A stretch of 64,000 nt of DNA from Planctomycetota bacterium (GCA_027618475.1 JAQCEJ010000015.1:1-64000); one strand, 5' to 3'. Counted from the stretch's first letter, positions 9,264 through 20,196 are shown. Notes: generated by a model from the letters alone, not told the origin. Numbers and translations are program-made.

Positions 9264-9683
9264 TTACTCGGATTTCAGATCGAAGTCGTGGGTGTTGTTT
9301 CCTGCTTCAACTGTCACTTTGAGCTCGGTCTCTTCGTTATATTTCGAGGGAACGCTCTCTGTGGCTCCCGTTGCTGCGGCACCCATTGCGGTTGTGATCC
9401 GGACGGTGTGTTCTCCCACAGCGGCCCCCGGATGAGCTTCATCGTAATTCAGGGTGTAGGTACCATCGGGGCCGGTTATGCCGTTGGAAGGGCGGCCTTG
9501 AGCACCGGGACGAAATTCGACCATGGCATCGGCCAATGGATTCCCGTCCAGAGTGACTTTGCCGGTGACACTCCCCAAATCAGGAACATCCCCATCTGCA
9601 CCACCACCGCATCCCGAAGAAATCAGCGACAGCAGACAGACCGACAGAACAAAAACACTCGAGCGAAGAGTATAGTGCAGCAT
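9264..9683 (-). CDS. Lipoprotein with carboxypeptidase-regulatory-like (Ig-fold) domain
   Basis: 139 residues from the ATG at 9683, preceded by AAGGA. The signal ends in the lipobox LISSGC (Cys about residue 26), then a short GGG/Asp linker and a beta-sandwich domain with the pattern GSVTGKVTLDGNPLADAMV and PDGTYTLNYDE typical of carboxypeptidase-regulatory-like/transthyretin-like modules. Such small lipoproteins commonly accompany DUF1559 genes in planctomycetes, and here a DUF1559 gene lies immediately upstream on the same strand with a terminator hairpin in between. Location is presumably the outer face of a membrane; the partner is unknown. Confidence 0.8.
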   Translation of the reverse strand: MLHYTLRSSVFVLSVCLLSLISSGCGGGADGDVPDLGSVTGKVTLDGNPLADAMVEFRPGAQGRPSNGITGPDGTYTLNYDEAHPGAAVGEHTVRITTAMGAAATGATESVPSKYNEETELKVTVEAGNNTHDFDLKSE

Positions 9684-9697
9684 ATTTCCTTGACCTG

Positions 9698-9738
9698 AAA
9701 AAAAGGACTGCCGCCTCTCCAGCGGGGAGACGGCAGTC
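9698..9738 (-). terminator. Hairpin plus T-run between DUF1559 gene and lipoprotein gene
   Basis: Arms 9706-9720 and 9724-9738 (GACTGCCG/CGGCAGTC, then a mismatch, then a GC-rich part with one wobble) are followed on the minus strand by seven T (9704-9698). This is a factor-independent terminator for the upstream DUF1559 gene. It ends only about 15 bases before the lipoprotein start, so read-through or attenuation would set the lipoprotein level. Confidence 0.8.
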
Positions 9739-9779
9739 ACCGTGAATCAAACAATAAACCTTTGTATCAGGGAGATTTC

Positions 9780-10763
9780 TTAAAACTCACCGATAATCTC
9801 ATACCCTGCCATGCTTTGCAGCGATCCCAGGATAGTGAGATTGGTATTCTGACTGAAGAACCGCACCGTGCCGTCAGCCATCATGCCATGACAGCCACCG
9901 GCGTGTCGGCTGCTCGCTGAGTTATACCACGGACGATCAGGGGCCGTCTGGATGTAGTTGATCCCACGATAATTCGGAACGCACTCGCTGTAGGCACTCC
10001 AGGCATGGATAAAGGGGCCGTACATCTGTCCGAGGGAGGCACTGCAGTGCTTGAACGTCGCTTCCATCATGCAGAGGGTGTTCGACGTGCCATCTTTGAA
10101 GTCGCGAATCTGCGCTGAACCATTGATACCCCACATCGCTTTGAGCGTGTTACTATCTTGCGCAAAGTTAGTCCCAAGAACATAGACGTGTGTATGGAAA
10201 ACGAACGGATAACTCGTACGCATGGCATTGGTAATGCCGTACATCGGGTACGACGAGTACGGGGCGACCGTACTGTTCATCGGTTCTGAAAAGGGGGTAT
10301 CGGAGGGGCAGCGGAAGGCTGCGATTTCAGAGGCCTTCCCCCCAATGATCGACGCCTGAGCATCCGAGGGAGCCGAACCAAACGTACAACTGGAATGTGC
10401 CGCGGGCCCGGTTGGTAATGAGAAGTTGATCAGGTTGTAATAGTTCGTCTGGTCGATGTAGGGCATGAGAAACAGAAAACCGGAGGTATTCCGCGTATTG
10501 GCCCCACCATGAATGGCGACACATTGACTATTCCCCGGATTGATATAAGCCGGCGGAAACATGAGGAAGGCGTCGTGATAATTGTGCACCGCCAGACCGA
10601 GCTGCTTGAGGTTATTCTTGCATTGCGTCCGGCGGGCCGCTTCACGAGCCTGCTGCACGGCGGGAAGCAACAAGGCAATCAACACCGCAATGATGGCGAT
10701 CACTACCAATAACTCAATCAATGTAAAACCATTTCGTAACCAGCGGGAACGTGGAGATGACAT
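9780..10763 (-). CDS. DUF1559 pseudopilin-like protein
   Basis: 327 residues from the ATG at 10763, preceded by an AAAGGGACTTT ribosome-binding region. The prepilin motif [18 protein letters not shown] sits at about residues 10-27, followed by [17 protein letters not shown]. The DUF1559 body carries [10 protein letters not shown] (the DGTSNT signature shared with the 4837-5832 protein) and ends with the [10 protein letters not shown] motif. The two window paralogues share the N-terminal 40 residues almost exactly but diverge strongly after, as expected if the N-terminus is used for assembly and the rest varies in function. It is transcribed towards the lipoprotein gene. Confidence 0.9.
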   Translation of the reverse strand: MSSPRSRWLRNGFTLIELLVVIAIIAVLIALLLPAVQQAREAARRTQCKNNLKQLGLAVHNYHDAFLMFPPAYINPGNSQCVAIHGGANTRNTSGFLFLMPYIDQTNYYNLINFSLPTGPAAHSSCTFGSAPSDAQASIIGGKASEIAAFRCPSDTPFSEPMNSTVAPYSSYPMYGITNAMRTSYPFVFHTHVYVLGTNFAQDSNTLKAMWGINGSAQIRDFKDGTSNTLCMMEATFKHCSASLGQMYGPFIHAWSAYSECVPNYRGINYIQTAPDRPWYNSASSRHAGGCHGMMADGTVRFFSQNTNLTILGSLQSMAGYEIIGEF

Positions 10764-11146
10764 AGAAAGTCCCTTTCGTAAAATGAACAAAAAACGACAG
10801 AAACACTCGAAAAACAGATCTACCGACGGCACAATAGGTCGTCGGAGAAAAGATTAAGACAAACGGAATCCGACAGAGAAATGAATACCAAAATGTCTTT
10901 GGATAACGATGAAAACACAAAATCGCACCTAAGATATTATCCAGTCTCTGATTCCAACATGGTTTAACGATAAAGTCAATACAAATCGAACCCATTTTCC
11001 ACCGATTCGAGGGAATCGAACGCAGGGAAAAATCTGTATTCATCCTTCAAGACGAGACGACGACTTTGAGCTCAAACGCGACGGTTGTATGGGTACTCGA
11101 TCTGACCGTGGTTGTATTTGCGAGGGAGGCCGTAAACAATAGCGGT
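10764..11146. other. Gene-free divergent promoter region
   Basis: About 380 bases separate the DUF1559 start (minus) from the SGNH-like protein start (plus). A small dyad CCGACG/CGTCGG lies near 10832-10854 in the DUF1559 leader. No other gene is evident; if the TTG at 11066 were used, the downstream protein would begin 27 codons earlier. Confidence 0.4.
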
Positions 11147-12202
11147 ATGAATGGGATTTCCTCTACACCGACTGCGACGTCGTATGCGCTGCGCTGGTGG
11201 CGGCGGCGGGTGGTGTTGATTCCGTTGTTTTCCGTTTATCTTGTCCTGCTCGCCTATCTCGGATTCCGGCTGTTTTTGTACCTCCGGTACGATGTCTCTC
11301 CGGTGACTCACACCAGCACGCTCGACGGTTACCAGTTGATTTATCCTGAGCTCTTCAAGTCGGGAGTGCTCGATATCCTGCAGGATGACAGCGATACGAC
11401 ATGCGACGTCGTGCTGATTGGGGGCTCGACGCTCGAACAGACCGCCGATGAAATCGAAAAGCAGCTTCGGTACGCCTGGGGAGACGACGTCCGCGTCTAC
11501 AATCTCGCCAAGGCGGCACACACGTCGCGCGACACGCTCTTCAAGTTTCGAAAACTGCCGGAACGGGGAATCGATCTCGTCGTCTTATACGATGGCTTCA
11601 ACGACATCCGCATGAATTGCGTTCCCACCGCCGACTTCAAGGGGGATTACACTCACTGCAACTGGTACGTCGACATGGAACGCCGTTTGCAAAAACGGGG
11701 GACCGGCATGCAGGAACTCGTCACCCGCGATCTCAAGGCGATAGGCACGCTCATCGACCTTGGCCAGCCGAGCGACGAATGGCTCGATGAAGGAGCGACC
11801 GTCAAGTCCACCGAACCGTTTCGCGAGAACATCGCCGCGATTCTCCGCACCTGCCGTGATCGAAATATTCCCGTCGTGCTGATGACCTTTCCGTGGTACC
11901 TTCCTTCGAATTATACAGCCGAGAAACTCGCCAACGGCGAGCTCGACTATGGAAAAGGGGCGTACCGCATGCACGCCGAGAGTTGGGGGCGTCCTGAGAA
12001 TATCAACAGAACGATGACGGCTCATAACGAAGTCATTCACGAGTTAGCCGCAGAGCCAGAATTCGCATCGACGGTTCGCTTCGTCGATCAGGTGGAACTG
12101 CTCTCGGCAAGCGGGACGCATTTCAGCGACCCCTGCCACTTCACCCCGGCGGGAATCGAACGGTTTGCGAAGAACCTTGCGGAGAAGGTCGAGCGGCCAT
12201 GA
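11147..12202 (+). CDS. Membrane-anchored SGNH/GDSL hydrolase-like protein
   Basis: 351 residues from the ATG at 11147 (an upstream TTG at 11066 is in frame). A membrane helix follows the basic WWRRR segment near residue 18. The SGNH blocks are visible: VVLIGGSTLEQ (block I, Ser in GGST instead of GDS), VLYDGFNDIR (block III, G.N), and SDPCHFTPAG (block V, the D-x-x-H pair) near the end. These enzymes are esterases or O-acetyltransferases/deacetylases acting on polysaccharides or lipids; the anchor places this one outside the cytoplasm. Substrate is unknown. The fold resembles AlgX/AlgJ-type SGNH proteins, but this is not certain. Confidence 0.7.
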   Translation: MNGISSTPTATSYALRWWRRRVVLIPLFSVYLVLLAYLGFRLFLYLRYDVSPVTHTSTLDGYQLIYPELFKSGVLDILQDDSDTTCDVVLIGGSTLEQTADEIEKQLRYAWGDDVRVYNLAKAAHTSRDTLFKFRKLPERGIDLVVLYDGFNDIRMNCVPTADFKGDYTHCNWYVDMERRLQKRGTGMQELVTRDLKAIGTLIDLGQPSDEWLDEGATVKSTEPFRENIAAILRTCRDRNIPVVLMTFPWYLPSNYTAEKLANGELDYGKGAYRMHAESWGRPENINRTMTAHNEVIHELAAEPEFASTVRFVDQVELLSASGTHFSDPCHFTPAGIERFAKNLAEKVERP

Positions 12203-12222
12203 TCACTCTTCGTTCCCAAATC

Positions 12223-12252
12223 TTGACGTTTGATTTGATGTACAGGTATCCT
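12223..12252 (+). promoter_or_regulatory. Candidate sigma-70 promoter
   Basis: TTGACG at 12223-12228 and TATCCT at 12247-12252 are separated by 18 bases. They lie 63 bases upstream of the zinc-ribbon membrane protein start at 12315 and just past the stop of the previous gene, which argues for an independent transcript. Confidence 0.4.
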
Positions 12253-12314
12253 GAATAACAAGCGTGTTATTTGTGTTGGAATCCCGCGATCGTTCGTTTC
12301 AGTGAAAATTCATT

Positions 12315-12896
12315 ATGACGATCACCGTCCGATGCGTGTGCGGTCAGCGTTACGAGGTAAGACCTTCGCTGGCGGGTAAAAAGTTTCGCTGTAAGAAATG
12401 CACGGACATTCTGACAATCCCAGTAACGACTCCTTCCAGTACTGCCGACGATATTGATCTTGATTTCAACCTCTCTGAATATTCGGATGCACCTTCGAAT
12501 AGTTATCGCCTTGTCGACGCGGTTGAAACGACGGGAAATAATTCGCTCCGAAAGTCGGCTGTCAGGTCGATGTCGTTTCTAGACGAACCATCGCTTGACG
12601 AACGCATTGCCGCCCGATCTGCGGAATTTGCCGAAAACGAACGACGTTGTTGGAAGCGCCCGCTGAAATTTATAGCGATCGGCGTGATGTGTACGTTGCT
12701 CACGATCTGGATGGCCTACGATATCATTAAGGCTCCATTTCACGGTGGATTCAATCGATATGGTTGGGTTGTCTCTGTTTCGTATCTTCTAGGTGGTAAA
12801 TGGGGCGTCGTTGTGCTTTCGGGGATTATCGCTGCTTGCAACTTCTTGTTCGCCATATTGTACAGGCATGGCATTGTTCTGGATGATGATGAATAA
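12315..12896 (+). CDS. Zinc-ribbon membrane protein of unknown function
   Basis: 193 residues. The N-terminus has two CxC/CxxC knuckles (VRCVCGQRYEV at residues 5-15 and FRCKKCTDIL at 25-34), the rubredoxin-like zinc ribbon that often heads planctomycete membrane proteins. A polar linker of about 70 residues leads to two predicted membrane helices (about 119-138 and 160-185). The topology suggests a cytoplasmic zinc ribbon tethered to the membrane. There is no enzymatic motif. It stands alone between a hydrolase-like gene and a SelA-like enzyme and is probably transcribed from the promoter at 12223. Confidence 0.65.
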   Translation: MTITVRCVCGQRYEVRPSLAGKKFRCKKCTDILTIPVTTPSSTADDIDLDFNLSEYSDAPSNSYRLVDAVETTGNNSLRKSAVRSMSFLDEPSLDERIAARSAEFAENERRCWKRPLKFIAIGVMCTLLTIWMAYDIIKAPFHGGFNRYGWVVSVSYLLGGKWGVVVLSGIIAACNFLFAILYRHGIVLDDDE

Positions 12897-13148
12897 AGTT
12901 AATCCGGCTTCTCCATCGGCATTGATATAACCGCTGAGGAAAAACGAGACCGCAGTTCAGTTTACCATTGTCAACATGCAAGCAGACCCGAGTCATTTAT
13001 TCGTTGCAAACGCAACTGCTGCGGCGATTCAAACCTAATGTGGTTACTAAGATCACGCTTTTTTTTGTCTGCTGACTTGGCCCACGACTTGATTCTCCGT
13101 TACTCTCTACCGATTCACCTTAACGAATCACGAAAGAAACGGAAGATC

Positions 13149-14348
13149 ATGAGCATTTATCGCGAACTGGGCATCGAACCGATCATCAACGCCAGCGGCA
13201 GCGTCACGCGACTGGGTGGGGCGGTGATGCCGCCCGAAGTGGTGCAGGCGTACGTCGACGCGGCACAGGCAACCGTGCCACTCGAACATTTGCAGGCCTT
13301 GGCATCGAAACGAATCTCTGAGGCGACGGGAACCGACGCCGGTATTGTGACCACCGGCGCGGCGGCGGCGTTGACACTCGGCACCGCCGCGATTCTCGCA
13401 GGACTCGATGCCGGGAAAATGGAACGCTTGCCACATACCGACGGCATGAAGAACGAATTCATTATCGCACGCGAACAGCGAAGCGGCTACGATCACGCCG
13501 TTCGTGCAGCGGGGGCGCGTCTCGTCGAAGTCGGTTTCAACGAAATAATCGCCAATGCCGGAGTAAGGCGGACCGAAGTCTGGGAATACGAAGCGGCCAT
13601 CACCGAAAAAACCGCCGGAATTGTGTATGTCTATTCGACGGGATCTCGCCCTAATCTCGCCGATCTGGTGCGAATGGCTCACGTCAACGACATCCCTGTG
13701 CTGGTCGACGCCGCCGGTGAATTGCCGCCGTGTGAAAATTTGAAGGCCATCCCCGCTACGCGTGCCGACGTGATCGCTTTCAGTGGAGGCAAATCGATTC
13801 GCGGTCCGCAGTCGACGGGAATACTCTGCGGCCGCAAAGATTTGATCACTTCGGCGGCACTGCAAATGCTCGATATGGACGACCATCCCGAGTTGTGGAC
13901 GCCCCCTGAAGAGTTTATTCCCGTCAGCAAACTTACCGGTATGCCGCGTCATGGATTCTGTCGCAGCATGAAAGTCGCAAAAGAGCAGATCGTGTCACTA
14001 CTCAAAGCTCTCGAATTGTTCACGTCAGGGGCATATCTTCCGTTGGTCCCAAAATACCGCGAACGCTTACTGGCGATCGCCGCGGCGTTGTCGAATCATC
14101 CCGTCAGTTGCGAACTCATCGAGAAAGGCGACGAGGAATCCCCTCCTTCGCTGGAAATCCGCCTCGACGAATCTCGATTACAACAAACGGCCTTCGACAT
14201 CTGCCGTGGGCTACGCGGAGGTTCGCCCGCCATCTATGTCGGGCATGGCAAATTGCCGCAAAAGACCCTGGTGCTCATTCCCACGTGCATCCGCGACGAG
14301 CAATGGACAACGCTGACAAAACGATTAAGCGATGCGCTAACGCCGTAG
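13149..14348 (+). CDS. SelA-like PLP-dependent enzyme
   Basis: 399 residues from the ATG at 13149. The opening (ELGIEPIINASGSVTRLGG) and VPLEHLQALASKRISEATG match the L-seryl-tRNA(Sec) selenium transferase / D-glucosaminate-6-phosphate ammonia-lyase group. The PLP site is visible as PVLVDAAGELPP (Asp contacting the pyridine nitrogen) and AFSGGKSIRGPQSTG (Schiff-base Lys). It lacks the N-terminal tRNA-binding extension of true SelA, and no selB, selD or selC lies nearby, so an ammonia-lyase or related amino-sugar/amino-acid role is more likely. It is cytosolic and followed convergently by the YheT-like gene. Confidence 0.8.
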   Translation: MSIYRELGIEPIINASGSVTRLGGAVMPPEVVQAYVDAAQATVPLEHLQALASKRISEATGTDAGIVTTGAAAALTLGTAAILAGLDAGKMERLPHTDGMKNEFIIAREQRSGYDHAVRAAGARLVEVGFNEIIANAGVRRTEVWEYEAAITEKTAGIVYVYSTGSRPNLADLVRMAHVNDIPVLVDAAGELPPCENLKAIPATRADVIAFSGGKSIRGPQSTGILCGRKDLITSAALQMLDMDDHPELWTPPEEFIPVSKLTGMPRHGFCRSMKVAKEQIVSLLKALELFTSGAYLPLVPKYRERLLAIAAALSNHPVSCELIEKGDEESPPSLEIRLDESRLQQTAFDICRGLRGGSPAIYVGHGKLPQKTLVLIPTCIRDEQWTTLTKRLSDALTP

Positions 14349-14400
14349 TTGGGGAAATGTCGTATGTCGCAGCACGAATTTCGAACTGCTCCCATATCTC

Positions 14401-15375
14401 TCATCCCTCCAAAATCCACTCCACCACTCGCCAGTCCATCCAGCGGCGGTCGGGGTCGCCGTTTTGTTTGCCGATATAGCCGAGATGACCTCCTGACGGC
14501 GAGATGACGAGCGTCACAGCGGACGATCGTTCAGCCGATTCGATACCGCTGACAGGGACAAGCGGATCGTCGGCGGATGTCAGAATCAAAGTCGGGATCC
14601 GAATCGCGGACAAAAACTGCGCTGCGCTGCAACTCCGATAGTAATGTTCGGCATTCACATAACCCGAGACCGGTGCGGTAAAATATTCATCGAATTCCCA
14701 CACTCCGTAAGGTCGCCGGGCAAACGGAACAGGGGGAGCGTCCGCAACCGTTGTAGCGACCTTAAGAATCTGTCGATACAGATGCTTCGCGAAAAACCGA
14801 TCGTAGATGCGGTTGAGGGGAAGCGACAATCGGGCAACGCATCCCGCAAGATCGATTGGCGGATTGACGGCAACGACCCTCTTCAACGCCGCCGGTAGCT
14901 CGTCCGCCATTTCGCCGACGAGCTTGAGCACGATATTTCCGCTGAGAGAAAACCCTGCTGCAGCCAGAGGCGATGCCGGTACCGTATCTGCCAGGTAGTT
15001 GAGGCACTGAAGGACATCGTCCGATCGCCCGGCGTGATAAGGGAACCTTGCCAGTCCTGCTCCCGCACCGCAGCCCCGTAAGTCCATTCGAAATGTGCGT
15101 ACGCCGCGGTCGATCAATTTGCAGGAGATCCGCCGCAAGTAGGGACTCTGATGACACCCAGCCAGACCATGGATCAGCAGTACCGTCGGTGACGTTTCGC
15201 TCCAATTCGACGGCCGGTTTTCGTGCAGTACGACTACATCGCCGTCGGGAAGCGTCACGCGATGTTGAACGGCCGATTCGGGAATATAGTGCGACGGCAG
15301 GTACATTCCTGCCAGCGTCTGCAGATGACCGCCACGAACCATCGGATGCGGAAAAAATGGGGAGAATTCCGTCAT
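14401..15375 (-). CDS. YheT-family alpha/beta hydrolase
   Basis: 324 residues. The start carries the family signature PMVRGGHLQTLAGMYLP; LLIHGLAGCHQSPYLRR gives the oxyanion region, RMDLRGCGAGAG follows, AAGFSLSGNIVLK holds the nucleophile elbow (G-x-S-x-S), SADDPLVPV carries the acid, and SPSGGHLGYI the catalytic His. YheT/ABHD1-3 proteins are esterase-like with unclear substrates, probably short-chain esters or lipids. Its ATG overlaps the stop of the SDR gene upstream as ATGA, so the two proteins are very likely translated together. Confidence 0.85.
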   Translation of the reverse strand: MTEFSPFFPHPMVRGGHLQTLAGMYLPSHYIPESAVQHRVTLPDGDVVVLHENRPSNWSETSPTVLLIHGLAGCHQSPYLRRISCKLIDRGVRTFRMDLRGCGAGAGLARFPYHAGRSDDVLQCLNYLADTVPASPLAAAGFSLSGNIVLKLVGEMADELPAALKRVVAVNPPIDLAGCVARLSLPLNRIYDRFFAKHLYRQILKVATTVADAPPVPFARRPYGVWEFDEYFTAPVSGYVNAEHYYRSCSAAQFLSAIRIPTLILTSADDPLVPVSGIESAERSSAVTLVISPSGGHLGYIGKQNGDPDRRWMDWRVVEWILEG

Positions 15376-16112
15376 TGAAAGGCTTGCGTCGTCGGTTTGA
15401 TGACGAGGTCCGACACATGTGCTCGCGGCGGAAGTTGAGCGATCATTCGCACCGTGGCGGCGACATCTTCGGGTTGCAGAATGCGGGCGCGATGTTCGGC
15501 TGAAACCGGAACAGGCCGTTGGTCGAGGATCGGTGTTTCGACCTCACCGGGATAGAGATTTGTCACGCGGATGCCATTTTCTTTTTCTTCCAGTGCGACG
15601 GTTGTTCCTAACGCCGACAAGGCGAACTTCGACGCATTGTAAGCCGCGCCGCCGAGGAGTCCCGCCCGCAGTCCGGCGATCGATGAAACGAGCACGATCA
15701 GCCCCTCTTTTTTCGCACGCATGTGAGGCAGAATTTCTTGCAGGGTGTAAAACGCACCGGTCGTGTTAATTTGCAGCACGTTTTCCCAATCGGCATGTGA
15801 GAGTTCGGCGATAGCCCGCTGACGGATATTGACCCCCGCGCTGAAGACGACGACGTCGATCTGTTTCAGTACATCCAACGCCCAGGCGAAGAATTCTTTC
15901 ACACTCGACGCGTCTGCGACGTCGATCGGGTGACAGAGAATGCCGGCCTCATTTTCATCAACAGTTTTTCGATATTCAGCGGCGACCTGTTGCAGCGGTT
16001 CCATGCGGCGACCGCCGACGGCGACGCGAAACCCGTCGGCAGCCAAAGCGATCGCACACGCGGCCCCGATGCCGGTTCCACCACCAATGATGACGGCTGT
16101 TTTCTGCGTCAT
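15372..16112 (-). CDS. Short-chain dehydrogenase/reductase (SDR)
   Basis: 246 residues from the ATG at 16112; a longer open frame upstream has no similarity. The Rossmann motif GGGTGIGAACA (TGxxxGxG variant) is near residues 10-20, VFSAGVNIRQ (NAG-type) near 90, a Ser in VLVSSIAG and the catalytic YNASK near 150-160. The PGEVETPI segment follows. It oxidises or reduces a carbonyl/alcohol using NAD(P); RR in AVGGRR after the second strand hints at NADP. It is the first gene of a two-gene unit with the YheT hydrolase. Confidence 0.88.
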   Translation of the reverse strand: MTQKTAVIIGGGTGIGAACAIALAADGFRVAVGGRRMEPLQQVAAEYRKTVDENEAGILCHPIDVADASSVKEFFAWALDVLKQIDVVVFSAGVNIRQRAIAELSHADWENVLQINTTGAFYTLQEILPHMRAKKEGLIVLVSSIAGLRAGLLGGAAYNASKFALSALGTTVALEEKENGIRVTNLYPGEVETPILDQRPVPVSAEHRARILQPEDVAATVRMIAQLPPRAHVSDLVIKPTTQAFQ

Positions 16113-16528
16113 TGTGAAAATTCCTCTTTCGTACGATTGATGTACTGAAAGATTACCTGCTCGATGATCGCGAAACAACCAAGGGCACTGCCAAGCAGAA
16201 GGCCGGCGAGCGTCTGAGGTTAAGAAGGTCGCTCGGTCGCTTTGAAAGGTAAAGGTACTCAAATCGTAGAGCACTTGGTTGCTGTCTGACGTCGTAACGG
16301 TGCTCATGGTAATTCGATATTTCTGTGCGCCATCGAATGTCGATGGTTTCACGCCGGACGTTGAGCGTGCTAGCCTCCCATCGTTTCGTGGCTGTCACCA
16401 CCTGTGAAGATGTATCGATCACAGTGAATTTGCGGATTATGCTGAAGAAATTGGCGACTCGCGGTCGATGAAATACGAGTGGAGACCTTCCGTCACATCA
16501 CTTGGGACTGATCATCGGTAGCGGGCAT
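16113..16528. other. Gene-free divergent region
   Basis: About 415 bases between the SDR start (minus) and the secreted gluzincin-like protein (plus). Open frames here have no family resemblance. It must contain two promoters; none stands out by eye. Confidence 0.4.
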
Positions 16529-17974
16529 ATGGGACGAACATCTTCGGCTCGGCTGCATCGAATCGGGATCGGCACAGCGAGCCTGTTGTTACTGATCATC
16601 GTCGGCGAACAATTGCAGAACCGACACGATCGTACTCATCGGGGGGCCTCGGCAACCGCCTCGTCAGAAACGCTCGTCACGAAGAGTCTTCCGACTGTAT
16701 TCGAACCAGGTGTGGCTTATTCCCTTCCGGTTTCGGCAGACGATACCGCCGTATTCGATCTCGCATTTGATAAAGGTTCGCGTTATCGAATGATTGTCAG
16801 TTCGCTGGGAAAAGGGGAACAGAGTTACGCCGTCAATCTGGCAACATCCCTACTCGAACCAACAACAGGCCCCCCCTGCAATGTTCCGCAATGGCGACAA
16901 GAATTGTCGACACCGGCTGCAACAGACACCCTGTTTGTCAATACAGACGTAACCCCACACGTTCCGCTTCAAGCAGCAACAGTTGCTAAGAAACGAACAT
17001 TCTACATCCATTTCGCCGAAGGAGAGTTGATCGATCGCCGACGTTATGCTGAGGTTTACGCATCGCTGGTGAAAACTTCACCACGACTGCAAATCTATTG
17101 GGATCAACAATTACCCTTCAACGAGCGATTTCAGCAACTCGTCGATGAAATCGCTTCTCAATTCGAAAACGACGTCATGCCTGAAATTTCCAGGCAACTC
17201 GCGCCGGTCTACGACACCGATGGCGACGGACGTTTTACCATTCTGCTCACCCCCTGGCTCGATCGTCTCGAAGGAGGAAAAACGTCGCTTCGGGGAATGG
17301 TGCGCGGCACCGATTTTCGCGATGACGTTTCTGTACCGTTCGGGCACCATTGTGACATGCTCTATCTGAATCCACTCGCATCATCGGCCGTTCCGTGGCG
17401 TGATATTCTCTTACACGAATTCACACATGCGGTCTGTAACAGTTGGCGGATGAGGAAGAGTTCGACGGGGAGACCGCTACCGGTTGAAGATGATTGGATT
17501 CAGGAGGGAATGGCCCATACCCTCGAACCCTTAGGAGCGAATCAGCAACACCGCATTTCTACGTTTCTCGCCGCGCCGCACGGGTATCCGCTCGTGATCG
17601 CCGACTATTATCGCGCCGGAATGTGGAGAAACGACGGTTGTCGCGGAGCGACGTCATTATTTCATCGCTGGATCACAGGTCGGTATGGCAATGAATTTAT
17701 GCGCGGGATGCTGATGGCTCCCTCTCACGGCATTGCGAATATTGAAGCGGTTTGCGAATACCACTTTGACGAATTGTTTCGCCTGTGGACGATCGACCTG
17801 ATGAGTTCGGCGACGACCAGATCGTGGAATGTCGATCAATCACGGCAATTCTTAGAACTTCACGGTACCTCGGCGTCATTCTGGGAGTTGCACGCCGAAA
17901 GCGAATCTCAAACAAGGATCCACATCAGTGGAGAACCGGGAAGCCAATTGCAGGTAACCCTTATTCGCCTGTGA
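16529..17974 (+). CDS. Exported gluzincin-like metallopeptidase homologue
   Basis: 481 residues from the ATG at 16529. A hydrophobic segment (GTASLLLLIIVGEQ) at residues 12-25 acts as signal or anchor. In the second half, DILLHEFTHAVCNSW contains HExxH (HEFTH) and, about 30 residues later, DWIQEGMAHTLEP supplies the third zinc ligand Glu, the gluzincin layout. A short calcium-loop-like DTDGDGRFT lies ahead of it. An extracytoplasmic zinc protease is the plain reading, substrate unknown. The C-terminal 60 residues look like a beta-rich domain. It is convergent with rpoN, 26 bases away. Confidence 0.7.
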   Translation: MGRTSSARLHRIGIGTASLLLLIIVGEQLQNRHDRTHRGASATASSETLVTKSLPTVFEPGVAYSLPVSADDTAVFDLAFDKGSRYRMIVSSLGKGEQSYAVNLATSLLEPTTGPPCNVPQWRQELSTPAATDTLFVNTDVTPHVPLQAATVAKKRTFYIHFAEGELIDRRRYAEVYASLVKTSPRLQIYWDQQLPFNERFQQLVDEIASQFENDVMPEISRQLAPVYDTDGDGRFTILLTPWLDRLEGGKTSLRGMVRGTDFRDDVSVPFGHHCDMLYLNPLASSAVPWRDILLHEFTHAVCNSWRMRKSSTGRPLPVEDDWIQEGMAHTLEPLGANQQHRISTFLAAPHGYPLVIADYYRAGMWRNDGCRGATSLFHRWITGRYGNEFMRGMLMAPSHGIANIEAVCEYHFDELFRLWTIDLMSSATTRSWNVDQSRQFLELHGTSASFWELHAESESQTRIHISGEPGSQLQVTLIRL

Positions 17975-18000
17975 TCGAAACGGTATTCGATACGTTTCTC

Positions 18001-19497
<1,497 letters not shown>

Positions 19498-19569
19498 GAG
19501 TTCACATCATTTATGTTTGAGTCCCGACGGCAGCGAATGTGTCACCATCGAGAAGAATTTCATCGGAAA

Positions 19570-20196
19570 TTAAAAATGCTGACGTCCCCGAAGGGCGTCG
19601 GCCAACATCGCTTTGTTAGCAAACTCTAGCACACTCCCGGTGGCGATACCGCGTGCCAGGCGCGTGATTTTTACAGAATCATCGGCGAGACAGTTAGAGA
19701 TGAACAACGACGTTCCGTCTCCCTCGAGCGTCGGGTTTGTCGCCATCACCAGTTCGCGAACCTGATCCTGCTTGATCCGCCGCAAAAGCGGTGTAATCGT
19801 TAAATCGTCCGGCCCAATCCCTTCGAGCGGAGAAATCCTCCCCAGTAAAACGTGATAAACCCCCTGAAACGCACCACTGGCTTCCAGCGAAAGCAAATCT
19901 TTCGGTTGCTCGACAACGCAAATCAACTGTTTGTCACGCGAGTGATCGTTGCAGATGGAACAAGTCTCATCTTCTGTCCAGTTGAAACAGATTGCGCAGG
20001 GCCGAACCGATGTCTTTACTCTGCGGATCGCGTCAGCCAGTTTTAATGCTTCATCGGGCGACTCGGTGACGACGTGATAAGCCAAGCGTTCTGCCGACTT
20101 GCTCCCGATGCCGGGGAGGGCAGAAAACTGTTCGATGAGCTCGGTGACAGCTGGTCCATAGGGGTGCGATCGAAATTTGGGCTCTCGGTGTGCCAT
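19570..20196 (-). CDS. recR: Recombination mediator protein RecR
   Basis: 208 residues. An N-terminal helix-hairpin-helix ([20 protein letters not shown]), the four-Cys zinc finger ([16 protein letters not shown]), and a Toprim domain starting [14 protein letters not shown] are all present in the expected order. The tail [13 protein letters not shown]-type motif ([16 protein letters not shown]) is normal. RecR with RecO/RecF loads RecA at gaps. It sits third in the widely conserved dnaX-ybaB-recR order, 176 bases after ybaB. Confidence 0.97.
   Translation of the reverse strand: MAHREPKFRSHPYGPAVTELIEQFSALPGIGSKSAERLAYHVVTESPDEALKLADAIRRVKTSVRPCAICFNWTEDETCSICNDHSRDKQLICVVEQPKDLLSLEASGAFQGVYHVLLGRISPLEGIGPDDLTITPLLRRIKQDQVRELVMATNPTLEGDGTSLFISNCLADDSVKITRLARGIATGSVLEFANKAMLADALRGRQHF

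Noticed and set aside
12223-12896. Anti-sigma zinc-binding factor for the CxC/CxxC protein
   Set aside because: The HxxxCxxC motif of ZAS proteins is missing and no ECF sigma gene is adjacent; a plain zinc ribbon fits better.
13149-14348. True selenocysteine synthase (selA)
   Set aside because: It lacks the N-terminal tRNA-binding extension and there is no selB, selD or tRNA-Sec nearby.
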